From assembly GCF_020524765.1 (NCBI RefSeq), contig NZ_JAIVLR010000001.1, positions 744,001 to 808,000 on the forward strand: DNA of 64,000 nucleotides. The letters are read 5' to 3'. Below the pieces are notes generated by a model. It did no database searches and had not been told where the DNA came from. It saw only the letters and a program-made list of their open reading frames with translations. Positions 35,755 to 43,034 of this stretch are shown one piece after another. Position 1 is the first letter of the stretch. Every line of letters begins with the position of its first letter. Source of the DNA: Qipengyuania gaetbuli. GTDB taxonomy: Bacteria; Pseudomonadota; Alphaproteobacteria; Sphingomonadales; Sphingomonadaceae. The position numbers and the translations under genes were made by a program.

Positions 35755-36447
35755 TTACGCGCCTTCGACTTCGCCGAGGTCGACCTTGAGGCCCGGGCCC
35801 ATCGACGAGGTCAGCGTGACCTTGCGGACGTACTTGCCCTTGGCGCCCGAGGGCTTCGACTTGACGATCGCGTCGGTCAGGGCCTTGAAGTTCGCCTTCA
35901 GGTCCTCGTCCTTGAACGACAGCTTGCCGATGCCGCTGTGGATGATGCCCTGCTTTTCGACGCGGAATTCGACCTGGCCGCTCTTGGCGTCCTTCACGGC
36001 CTGTTCCACGTTCGGGGTCACGGTGCCCAGCTTCGGGTTCGGCATCAGGCCCTTGGGGCCCAGCACCTTACCGAGACGGCCGACGACGCCCATCATGTCC
36101 GGCGTGGCGATCACGCGGTCATAGTCGAGGTTGCCGTTCTGCATGTCTTCCATGAGGTCTTCGGCACCGACCTTGTCGGCACCGGCGGCCAGCGCCTTGT
36201 CGGCGTTGTCGCCGCGGGCGAAGACAGCGACCTTGACGTCCTTGCCCGTGCCCGAAGGCAGCGAGACCATGCCGCGGACCATCTGGTCGGCGTGGCGCGG
36301 ATCGACGCCGAGGTTCATGGCGACTTCGACGGTTTCGTCGAACTTGGCCTTGTGCTCGCGCAGCGTGGCGATGGCTTCGTCCACGGTGTAAAGCTTTTCA
36401 GCGTCCAGCTTGGCGCGGACCTGCTGGGTCTTCGTCTGCTTTGCCAT
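35755..36447 (-). CDS. rplA: 50S ribosomal protein L1
   Basis: A 230-residue L1 protein, the normal length. It binds 23S rRNA at the L1 stalk and, in many bacteria, represses its own L11-L1 mRNA. Recognisable segments are [20 protein letters not shown] at the start, [21 protein letters not shown], and the signature region [17 protein letters not shown] near residue 130. It lies five bases downstream of rplK in one operon and ends at a shared bidirectional terminator. Confidence 0.97.
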   Translation of the reverse strand: MAKQTKTQQVRAKLDAEKLYTVDEAIATLREHKAKFDETVEVAMNLGVDPRHADQMVRGMVSLPSGTGKDVKVAVFARGDNADKALAAGADKVGAEDLMEDMQNGNLDYDRVIATPDMMGVVGRLGKVLGPKGLMPNPKLGTVTPNVEQAVKDAKSGQVEFRVEKQGIIHSGIGKLSFKDEDLKANFKALTDAIVKSKPSGAKGKYVRKVTLTSSMGPGLKVDLGEVEGA

Positions 36448-36451
36448 GTCC

Positions 36452-36883
36452 TTAGCCCTCCACCACTTCGAGGCCCATCGAACGCGCGGAGCCTTCGATG
36501 ATCTTCATGGCCTGGTCGATATCGTTCGCGTTGAGGTCGGCCATCTTGGCTTCAGCGATTTCCTTGACGGCGCTGCGCTTGATGGTCCCGGCCGAAACCT
36601 TGCCCGGCTCCTTCGAGCCCGACTTCAGCTTGGCAGCCTTCTTCAGGTAGAACGATGCCGGCGGCGTCTTGGTGACGAAGCTGAACGAACGGTCGGCATA
36701 GACGGTGATGACCGTCGGGATCGGGGCGCTCTTTTCGAGGTCCTGCGTGGCGGCGTTGAACGCCTTGCAGAATTCCATGATGTTCACGCCGCGCTGACCC
36801 AGTGCCGGGCCGATCGGGGGCGACGGGTTGGCAGTGCCCGCGGGCACCTGCAGCTTGATATAGCCTTCGATTTTCTTGGCCAT
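36452..36883 (-). CDS. rplK: 50S ribosomal protein L11
   Basis: A 143-residue L11, normal length, which binds the GTPase-associated centre of 23S rRNA. The start [16 protein letters not shown], the loop [22 protein letters not shown] and the C-terminal motif [18 protein letters not shown] are family-typical. A GGAGG site precedes the ATG. It is first in a two-gene rplK-rplA unit; nusG, its usual upstream neighbour, lies 2 kb away beyond two plus-strand genes. Confidence 0.97.
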   Translation of the reverse strand: MAKKIEGYIKLQVPAGTANPSPPIGPALGQRGVNIMEFCKAFNAATQDLEKSAPIPTVITVYADRSFSFVTKTPPASFYLKKAAKLKSGSKEPGKVSAGTIKRSAVKEIAEAKMADLNANDIDQAMKIIEGSARSMGLEVVEG

Positions 36884-37323
36884 GATGGCCTCCTTTCACA
36901 CTGTCGGCCGTGCTCTTTCGAACGCGGCCTCATGTTGAGCGGTCGAGCGAAGGCCTGCAGCCTTCTCCCGCACGGGTTTCCTTCGCTGTCGCTTGGGAAG
37001 GCGCGCACATAGCGATCTGGGCGCAGATTGCAAGCGCGAAGCGCCCTGTTGGACGCGCGTTGGAAAGCCTCCCCCTGCACCCCGACAGGATGGAACGGAT
37101 GGAACACGGTCCTGGGGCAAAATTTCTGCCCCACCGCGTGCGGCTCCCTTTTTCGCGTATTGCCTGCCTTTTAGCGCCGCCAGCATTTGACCGCAGCTAG
37201 ACTTTGGCCGCCAAGTAGGAAAGCAAGTGTCCCCGTGAAGGTTAATTCCGGTTATCGGCGTCAATATTCTTCCATTAAGAATTGAATACTATTAAACGGG
37301 GCAGGAATTTAGGGGGGACTGTA
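36884..37323. other. 440-base gap: rplK leader and pspA promoter region
   Basis: No credible gene is seen. On the minus strand, TTGCAA (37028-37033) and TATGTG (37006-37011 read on that strand) with a 16-base spacer are a weak candidate promoter for rplK. The rplK leader can fold through GCGAAGG (36947-36953) and CCTTCGC (36980-36986) enclosing CCCG-CA-CGGG, which might relate to L1 autoregulation. TGGGGCA/TGCCCCA (37113-37133) forms a hairpin without a T-tract. On the plus strand, bases about 37240-37310 are markedly AT-rich and probably hold the pspA promoter; AGGGGGG is its ribosome-binding site. Confidence 0.45.
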
Positions 37324-38010
37324 ATGTTTCGTATCGCCATCCAGGTGCGGGAGCTCATTTCCAGCAACGTGACCAGCGCGCTCGACGGTGCGTCCAATCC
37401 GGCCAAGCTGCTCGCCCGGCTCCAACGTGAAATCGAGGAAGCGCTGATCGGCCTTGCGGGCGAAACCACCAAGGCGCGCCGTCAGCAGGAACGGCTCAAG
37501 GCGGATCTCGTGCAGGCCAATGCACAGGAAGCCGACTGGGGCGCCAAGGCCCGCGTCGCCATGGATAATGGCCGCGAGGATCTGGCCCGCCAGGCGCTGC
37601 ACGCCCGCGAAGACAGCCGTGGCAAGATTGCGCAGCTCAAGCAGGACATCGCCCGCCTCGATGCCGACATGACCGAGATGCAGGAGGCGGAAATACAGCT
37701 CGAGGCGAAGCGCGACGACGTGCGCAAGCGCCTCGCCGACCAGCTCGCCGCCGATGGCAATGCCTCCGCTTCGGCCCCGCGCGGCGGCTTCGCCAGCCGG
37801 ACCGAGCGGCGGATGGACCACATCGCCGACCTCGAAAAGCGCACCGCCTTTGCGACCGAAGACGACGCCGTGGGCCGCGGCAATGCCTCGGTCGACCGCG
37901 AGATCGAGGAAATGCGCCGCGAACGCCTTGTCGACGATGAACTCGCCGCGATGCGCAGCGCCGCTCCCGCCAAGCCGAAAAAGGCCGGCAAGGGCAGCAA
38001 GGCCGCCTGA
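37324..38010 (+). CDS. pspA: PspA/IM30-family phage-shock protein
   Basis: A 228-residue, mostly alpha-helical coiled-coil protein of the PspA/Vipp1 (bacterial ESCRT-III-like) family, which binds and protects stressed inner membranes. The N-terminal amphipathic helix MFRIAIQVRELISSNVTSAL, the NPAKLLARLQREIEEALIGL helix and the long heptad region after residue 50 are visible. It has a basic lysine-rich tail (KPKKAGKGSK). ATG 37324 follows AGGGGGG. No pspF, pspB or pspC gene is adjacent; a CPBP protease gene follows by 107 bases. Confidence 0.85.
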   Translation: MFRIAIQVRELISSNVTSALDGASNPAKLLARLQREIEEALIGLAGETTKARRQQERLKADLVQANAQEADWGAKARVAMDNGREDLARQALHAREDSRGKIAQLKQDIARLDADMTEMQEAEIQLEAKRDDVRKRLADQLAADGNASASAPRGGFASRTERRMDHIADLEKRTAFATEDDAVGRGNASVDREIEEMRRERLVDDELAAMRSAAPAKPKKAGKGSKAA

Positions 38011-38117
38011 CAGGCTGCGCTCTGCCCCCGGTTTCCGGGGATTGGCAGGCACTTGGGAGTTGAAGCCCCACCGCAACCGGGCGATTGCCGGGTCACAGGC
38101 GGGGAGGTCTGACACGC

Positions 38118-38846
38118 ATGGACGATAGCAAGGTCGCATCACTGGGCTGGGGGCGTTTCATCCTCCAGTTCGTCACCGTCACGCTGGTATTCCTGGCCGC
38201 ATCGGCGCCGGCCGTCATCATGTTCGGCATGACTTCGCCCGGCCTGCTCGGCTCGGTCGCGGGTAGCATGGCCGCTGCGCTGATGCTGTGCTGGTTCTGG
38301 CTACGCCGGGATGGTGCGCTGGCCCAAGCATGGGACATGGGCAAGCCCGCGATCGGTTGGGGCCGGACGCTTGCCGTCGGCGCATTGGGGGCAGGCCTCA
38401 TCATCGCGTGGTTCCAGGTCGGCACGCTGATGACGCGCCAGCTAGGCCTCGGCGCGCCGGAAGTGGCCGCCGTGCTCGACTTCGTGACCGAAAGCCCGGC
38501 CAGCCTGCTCCTGTGGATCGTCGTGGTGGCATGGTTCACCGCAGGCCTTGGCGAGGAACTGCTTTATCGCGGGTTCCTGATGGACCGCCTCAACCGCCTG
38601 CCCGGCCTTGCCGGCAAGATGTGGCTGGTGATTTTCATCCAGGCCGTGCTGTTCGGCATTTCGCACGGCTACCAGAGCCTTGCGGGCGTATTGATCACCG
38701 GCGTCGTCGGCTTCGGCCTCGGTTACCTGCGCGTCCATAGCGGCGGCAATCTGTGGGCCTGCGTGATCGCCCATGCGATGGTCGACACGCTGATGATGGG
38801 CACGGCCTACGCCGGAAAGATGGGAATGCTGCCGGTCGCGGGCTGA
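38118..38846 (+). CDS. CPBP-family intramembrane glutamic protease
   Basis: A 242-residue membrane protein with about six to eight helices and the three CPBP (Rce1/CAAX protease and bacteriocin-processing) motifs: EELLYRGFL near residue 150 with the catalytic glutamates and arginine, FGISHGYQS near residue 182, and HAMVDTLMM near residue 225. ATG 38118 begins a normal N-terminus and follows GGGGAGG at ten bases. It is in the same direction as pspA and may be co-transcribed with it. Its target is unknown; many members process small peptides or prenylated proteins. Confidence 0.85.
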   Translation: MDDSKVASLGWGRFILQFVTVTLVFLAASAPAVIMFGMTSPGLLGSVAGSMAAALMLCWFWLRRDGALAQAWDMGKPAIGWGRTLAVGALGAGLIIAWFQVGTLMTRQLGLGAPEVAAVLDFVTESPASLLLWIVVVAWFTAGLGEELLYRGFLMDRLNRLPGLAGKMWLVIFIQAVLFGISHGYQSLAGVLITGVVGFGLGYLRVHSGGNLWACVIAHAMVDTLMMGTAYAGKMGMLPVAG

Positions 38847-38861
38847 AGCGCATCGCCAACG

Positions 38862-38899
38862 AAAAGGGGCGCCCCTCTATCCGAGGAGCGCCCCTTTTT
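38862..38899. terminator. bidirectional terminator between the CPBP gene and nusG
   Basis: Perfect 11-base stem AAAAGGGGCGC (38862-38872) with GCGCCCCTTTT (38888-38898), 15-base loop, with a T-run on each strand. It serves both the plus-strand pspA-CPBP unit and the minus-strand secE-nusG unit. Confidence 0.9.
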
Positions 38900-38921
38900 C
38901 ATGCCGCCATCGGGCGGGCCG

Positions 38922-39458
38922 TTACTTGACCAGTTCGACCTGTTCGAAGTCGAGTTCCACCGGGGTGGCGCGGCCGAAGATCGAGACCGAAACCTTGACC
39001 TTCTGCTTGTCGAAATCGAGTTCTTCGACCAGGCCGTTGAAGCTGGCGAAGGGGCCGTCGAGCACCTTGACCTGGTCGCCGATTTCGTAATCGACATCGA
39101 CCTGCTTCTTGGGTGCTGCCTTGGCCTCTTCCACGCCGCCGAAATAGCGCGCGGCTTCCTTTTCGGAGATCGCCTGCGGCTTGTTGTTGGTGCCGAGGAA
39201 GCCGGTCACCTTGGGCGTGTTCTTGACCAGGTGGTAGATGTCGTCGGTCATGTTCAGCTTGGCGAGCACGTAGCCCGGCATGAACTTGCGTTCGACCTGG
39301 ACCTTCTTGCCGCGCTTCACTTCGGTCACGGTCTCGGTCGGGACTTCGACTTCTTCGACGCCTTCGGACAGGCCCAGGCGCTCGGCCTCGGCGATGATCG
39401 AGTCGCGGACCTTGTTCTCGAAGCCGGAATAGGCGTGGATGATGTACCAGCGTGCCAT
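38922..39458 (-). CDS. nusG: transcription termination/antitermination protein NusG
   Basis: A 178-residue NusG with an NGN domain (MARWYIIHAYSGFENKVRDSI, then KFMPGYVLAKLNMTDDIYHLVKNTP) and a C-terminal KOW domain around YEIGDQVKVLDGPFASFNGLVEELD. It binds RNA polymerase and links it to Rho and the ribosome. It is 25 bases downstream of secE, the usual pair. The normal downstream rplK gene is separated from it by the pspA-CPBP insert and a strong terminator. Confidence 0.96.
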   Translation of the reverse strand: MARWYIIHAYSGFENKVRDSIIAEAERLGLSEGVEEVEVPTETVTEVKRGKKVQVERKFMPGYVLAKLNMTDDIYHLVKNTPKVTGFLGTNNKPQAISEKEAARYFGGVEEAKAAPKKQVDVDYEIGDQVKVLDGPFASFNGLVEELDFDKQKVKVSVSIFGRATPVELDFEQVELVK

Positions 39459-39483
39459 GTGTTTTCGTTTTCCCGTTAGCGGA

Positions 39484-39690
39484 TCAGGCCAGCGTCATCA
39501 GCCAGCGCACGACGGCACCGAACATCGAATCGACGCCGAGGAAGAAGAGCGAGAGAATGACCATCATGATGAAGACGAAGATCGAGATACGGATCGTCTC
39601 TTCACGCGTCGGCCAGACGACCTTGCGGCCTTCGGTCTGCACCTGCCGGATGAATTCGGCGGGGGAGGTCTTGCTGTCTTTGTCGGCCAT
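39484..39690 (-). CDS. secE: preprotein translocase subunit SecE
   Basis: A 68-residue short SecE with a single membrane helix (ISIFVFIMMVILSLFFLGVDSMFG) preceded by the conserved amphipathic segment SPAEFIRQVQTEGRKVVWPTREE. It is an essential part of the SecYEG channel. The length is normal for Alphaproteobacteria. It is first gene of secE-nusG. A tRNA-Trp gene, often found upstream, is not seen here. Confidence 0.95.
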   Translation of the reverse strand: MADKDSKTSPAEFIRQVQTEGRKVVWPTREETIRISIFVFIMMVILSLFFLGVDSMFGAVVRWLMTLA

Positions 39691-39931
39691 GGCCCGTCAC
39701 TCTCGCAATAGAACTGCTCTTGCCTTCCGGGATGGGGGTTTCGCCGCCCCGGTTCAAGTCCGGGAGGGGCAGGTTTCCATCGTCGATGTCGGAAGACAGG
39801 CAGCCATGTAGGCCGCGCCTTCGAAAAACGCAAGCGGGGGAGAGCGGGGGATTTGCGGGTTTTCAAGCCGGCCATCGCTCTCTAGCGTGCCACGCCTGAC
39901 ATCCAAGGGACGCACAGAGGGGTTACCTGAC

Positions 39932-41455
39932 ATGGCAACAAGCCAGGCACCGAGCTTGGGAGAACGGCTGGTAGAGCCGGTCACCAATATTTCCGATTTC
40001 ATCTGGGTAGGCACGTGGAACGGGGCGGAAGTCATCCCCTTCCCGCCGATGACCATCTTCCTCCTGGGCATGGGCCTGTGGATCATGGTCGGCCTGAAAT
40101 TCTATCCGATCCTGAAACTGGGCGCAGCGATCAAGGGGCTGTTTGCCGGCCGCAAGAGCGCCGGCGAAGGCGAAATCTCACCCTTCGCGGCGCTGTCGAC
40201 CGCGCTGTCCGGGCAGGTCGGCACGGGCAATCTCGCCGGTGTCGCCACGGCCATTGCGCTGGGCGGACCCGGCGCCATCTTCTGGATGTGGATCACCGCG
40301 CTGTTCGGCATGGCGCTCGCCTTTGCAGAAGGCAGCCTCGCCATTCGCTACCGCGAGCGCACCAGCGACGGCGTGCTGCGCGGCGGCCCGATGACCTACA
40401 TCATGATGGGCCTGGGCAAGAAATGGACCTGGCTCGCCGTGGTCTTCTGCCTCGGCACGCTGTTCTCGGCACTGGTCACGGGCAATTCGATCCAGGCCAA
40501 CGCGGTCGCGGACGGCCTCAACGAGCTGTTCGGTATCGAGGAATGGCTCGGCGGGCTGATCGTCGCGATCCTCGTGTTCATCGTCATCATCGGCGGCATC
40601 AAGTCGATCGGCAACGTGGCGGAAAAGGTCGTGCCCTTCATGGCTGCGGCTTACATCGTCATGGCGGTGATCGCGCTGATCCTGAACTTCGGGGACCTGG
40701 GCGAAACCTTTGCGCTGATCTTCCACGGGGCGTTCAACCCGCAGGCGGCAAGCGGCGGCTTCGTCGGCGCGGCGATGATCATCGCCATCCGTGCGGGTGT
40801 CGCGCGCGGCCTGTTCTCCAACGAGGCAGGCCAGGGTTCGACCGCCATCGCCCACGCGGTGGCGCAGACCAACGATCCCGAACAGCAGGGCCGCATGGCG
40901 ATGCTGGGCACCTTCATCGACACCATCGTGATCTGCACCATGACGGCGCTGGTCATCCTCACCGTGCGCGGCGACTTTACCGCCGGCGGCGAGGCGGTGC
41001 TCCATGCATGGCAATCCGACAAGGTCGGTTTCGAGATGACCAGCGGCGCCTTTGCCGCGGCCTTCCCGATGATGCTGGCCGGCGTGCCGATCGGAACGCT
41101 GGTCGCCTCGATCGCGCTGATCCTGTTCGTCTTCACCACGCTGTTGACGTGGTCCTACTACGGCGAGCGGGCGATCACCTTCCTCTACGACCGGATGAAG
41201 GGGTCCAACCGTGCGGGCGAGAAGAAGCTGCACATCGCATGGCGCGTGCTGTGGTGCGTGGTGATCTTCCTCGGCGCAGCACAGCCGTCCGAACTGGTCT
41301 GGCGCCTCGGCGACATTTCCAACGCGGCGATGGCTCTGCCCAACCTGCTGGCGCTCGCACTGCTGAGCGGCGTAGTGTTCAAGCTGGCCAAGGGCATCAA
41401 GGATGCCGGCCCCACGCACATGGCCGATACGCCGGAAGAGCCGGAGGAATACTAA
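39932..41455 (+). CDS. alanine/glycine:cation symporter (AGCS) family protein
   Basis: A 507-residue inner-membrane transporter with about eleven helices. It carries the AGCS signatures SGQVGTGNLAGVATAIALGG near residue 105 and ARGLFSNEAGQGSTAIAHA near residue 295. It takes up alanine, glycine or related amino acids with Na+. ATG 39932 follows AGAGGGG at nine bases; a longer frame from 39887 lacks a ribosome-binding site. A strong terminator follows. Uptake of released amino acids would fit the nearby secreted peptidase genes. Confidence 0.92.
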   Translation: MATSQAPSLGERLVEPVTNISDFIWVGTWNGAEVIPFPPMTIFLLGMGLWIMVGLKFYPILKLGAAIKGLFAGRKSAGEGEISPFAALSTALSGQVGTGNLAGVATAIALGGPGAIFWMWITALFGMALAFAEGSLAIRYRERTSDGVLRGGPMTYIMMGLGKKWTWLAVVFCLGTLFSALVTGNSIQANAVADGLNELFGIEEWLGGLIVAILVFIVIIGGIKSIGNVAEKVVPFMAAAYIVMAVIALILNFGDLGETFALIFHGAFNPQAASGGFVGAAMIIAIRAGVARGLFSNEAGQGSTAIAHAVAQTNDPEQQGRMAMLGTFIDTIVICTMTALVILTVRGDFTAGGEAVLHAWQSDKVGFEMTSGAFAAAFPMMLAGVPIGTLVASIALILFVFTTLLTWSYYGERAITFLYDRMKGSNRAGEKKLHIAWRVLWCVVIFLGAAQPSELVWRLGDISNAAMALPNLLALALLSGVVFKLAKGIKDAGPTHMADTPEEPEEY

Positions 41456-41487
41456 GCCTCATCGGCCATACACGGCACAAAAGATCA

Positions 41488-41525
41488 GGGGCCGGGGGTC
41501 TTTCAACCTCCGGCCCCTTCCCTTT
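41488..41525 (+). terminator. Rho-independent terminator of the AGCS transporter
   Basis: Stem GGGGCCGG (41488-41495) with CCGGCCCC (41510-41517), extendable by further G/T pairs, followed by TTCCCTTTT, 33 bases after the symporter stop. Confidence 0.8.
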
Positions 41526-41552
41526 TCAGGGTGTCCTAACCGACTGAACCGT

Positions 41553-41702
41553 TCAGCGAGCCCCGAACAGGCGGGCGAAGAAACCCGGCTCTTCCATCGG
41601 GAGGATCTTGCCGTGTTGCCTGTAGCGCAGGGACGCGTCGCTATAGGGCTTCGGCTTCACCCACCGATCGGGGCGGCTGCTATGGAAGGACAAGCTCGAC
41701 AT
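41553..41702 (-). CDS. small conserved-looking protein of 49 residues
   Basis: A 49-residue basic protein, MSSLSFHSSRPDRW at the start and ending EEPGFFARLFGAR. ATG 41702 has GGAGG six bases upstream, a strong ribosome-binding site, so expression is likely. The ending (G-K-I-x-P-M-E-E-P-G-x-F-A-R-L-F-G) resembles short uncharacterised proteins I associate with Sphingomonadales. No domain or signal peptide is seen. The function is unknown. Confidence 0.6.
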   Translation of the reverse strand: MSSLSFHSSRPDRWVKPKPYSDASLRYRQHGKILPMEEPGFFARLFGAR

Positions 41703-41823
41703 GGGGTTCCTCCATGAAATACTTTCCCACCGTCCTGCCGCGTAAAACCACCTATGCGGCGATCGGGTTCCCGCGAAAATCGAGGCAGGGCGGGCGCTTG
41801 TCCCGTATCGGGACCGTGGACCC

Positions 41824-42966
41824 TCAGCGTTGTCCCGCGCGCGTCCAGACGAGCCACAGCAGCGCAAGCGAGCACAGCGGCATGAAGTTGACCTCCAGCG
41901 GGAGCGCCGCCGCGCGGGTGGCGTAGGGCGAGAACCACAAGGCGACGAGGCCGAGCTTCTCGTAAGGCCTGAAGCCGCGCTCCAGCCCCTGCTCCACCAG
42001 CCACAGGGTCGGGAAGATCAGGAAGGGCAGGTCGTAATTGAACAGGTATGGCGATGCGAGCGCGGTTGCCGCCAGCATGGCCGATGCGCTTGCCCGCACG
42101 TCTCCGCCCGATTTGCGCCATGCCAGCATGGCCGCCGCCAGAGCGGCAAGGCCGCTCAGGACGCCTGCGACCATCGCCGGCCCCTCGCCCGTCCAGTGGC
42201 GGACCTGCGAATAGAGGGTCACCATGCGCAGGAAGAAGTCGTCGCTGCGCTCGCCCATGATGGCGCGGCTGGCTTCCCAGCTGGTGGTATAACCGGCCAT
42301 CGTGTCTGTGCCGAACACCAGCCACGAAGCGGCCAGGAGGCCGAGCACGCTTGCACCCGCAGCGACAATGGCGCGCCACTGCCCGCCCATCGCCAGCCAG
42401 AATGGCGTGAGCACGGCAAGGTGCGGCTTGACCACCAGCGCTCCGATAGCCGCGCCCGACAGCACCGGACGCTGCGCCAGCCAATGCGCGGCCAGCACCA
42501 AGAGCGCGCCCGTCAGCAGCCCCGTCTGCGCGTGGCCCGCGGCCAGCAATGCGCCCGGATAGGCGAGGATCAGCGGCCACAGGCGCGGAAAGGCACGGAT
42601 GCTCGCCCAGGCCCACAGCGCATAGGTCACGGCCACCCACGCAATCCACGCAATCGGGAACGGCAGCGCGCCGAACGGCATCACGGCAAACAGGAAGGGC
42701 GGCGGATTGACGAAGACGAACCAGCCTTCGCTTCCCGTGGCGGTCTGCACGCTTTCCTGCACGGCAAGATTGTAGGCCGCCGCCGGATTGCCTGCGGCCG
42801 CGACATGGCCCGCGCCCCAGAAGGCAAGGAAATCGGTCCCGGCCGGCTGCATCGCCTTGATATAGCTGTTCGCCAGCAGCGCCAGCGAGGCGATCGCGAT
42901 CAGCACCGCATAGCCGCGCACGCGCCTTGCGGTCAGCCAGTCCGCCTCGCGAAGATGTGTGAGCAC
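41824..42966 (-). CDS. GT87-family (DUF2029) polyprenyl-phosphate glycosyltransferase-like protein
   Basis: A 380-residue membrane protein with about ten helices of the GT87/DUF2029 family (mannosyltransferases using lipid-linked sugars, GT-C fold). The first periplasmic loop carries the typical GTDFLAFWGAGHVAAAGNPAAAY with its catalytic aspartate near residue 44. Later segments VNPPPFLFAVMPFGALPF and LLTGALLVLAAHWLAQRPVLSG fit the family. GTG 42966 is the start, with GGAGGG five bases upstream; that site is within a predicted hairpin. The acceptor substrate is unknown. Confidence 0.8.
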   Translation of the reverse strand: MLTHLREADWLTARRVRGYAVLIAIASLALLANSYIKAMQPAGTDFLAFWGAGHVAAAGNPAAAYNLAVQESVQTATGSEGWFVFVNPPPFLFAVMPFGALPFPIAWIAWVAVTYALWAWASIRAFPRLWPLILAYPGALLAAGHAQTGLLTGALLVLAAHWLAQRPVLSGAAIGALVVKPHLAVLTPFWLAMGGQWRAIVAAGASVLGLLAASWLVFGTDTMAGYTTSWEASRAIMGERSDDFFLRMVTLYSQVRHWTGEGPAMVAGVLSGLAALAAAMLAWRKSGGDVRASASAMLAATALASPYLFNYDLPFLIFPTLWLVEQGLERGFRPYEKLGLVALWFSPYATRAAALPLEVNFMPLCSLALLWLVWTRAGQR

Positions 42967-43008
42967 GCGCGCCCTCCCCGGAACTTCGAGGACCCGTCTA
43001 GGGCGCGC
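42967..43008 (-). promoter_or_regulatory. hairpin covering the ribosome-binding site of the GT87 gene
   Basis: On the minus strand, GCGCGCCCT and AGGGCGCGC form a perfect 9-base stem with a 24-base loop directly before GTG 42966. The 3' arm contains AGGG of the ribosome-binding site, so folding would hide it. There is no T-tract, so it is not a terminator. Confidence 0.4.
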
Positions 43009-43034
43009 GGCGCTTTGCTGTCACGCGTGGCGGC

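Noticed and set aside
36896..37264. Minus-strand open frame in the rplK leader
   Set aside because: No ribosome-binding site or family motif; it covers the likely promoter and leader of rplK.
39748..39764. T-arm-like CCCGG-TTCAAGT-CCGGG upstream of secE
   Set aside because: It looks like a tRNA T-arm on the plus strand, and tRNA-Trp often precedes secE, but no matching acceptor, D or anticodon arms are found, and the orientation is opposite to secE.
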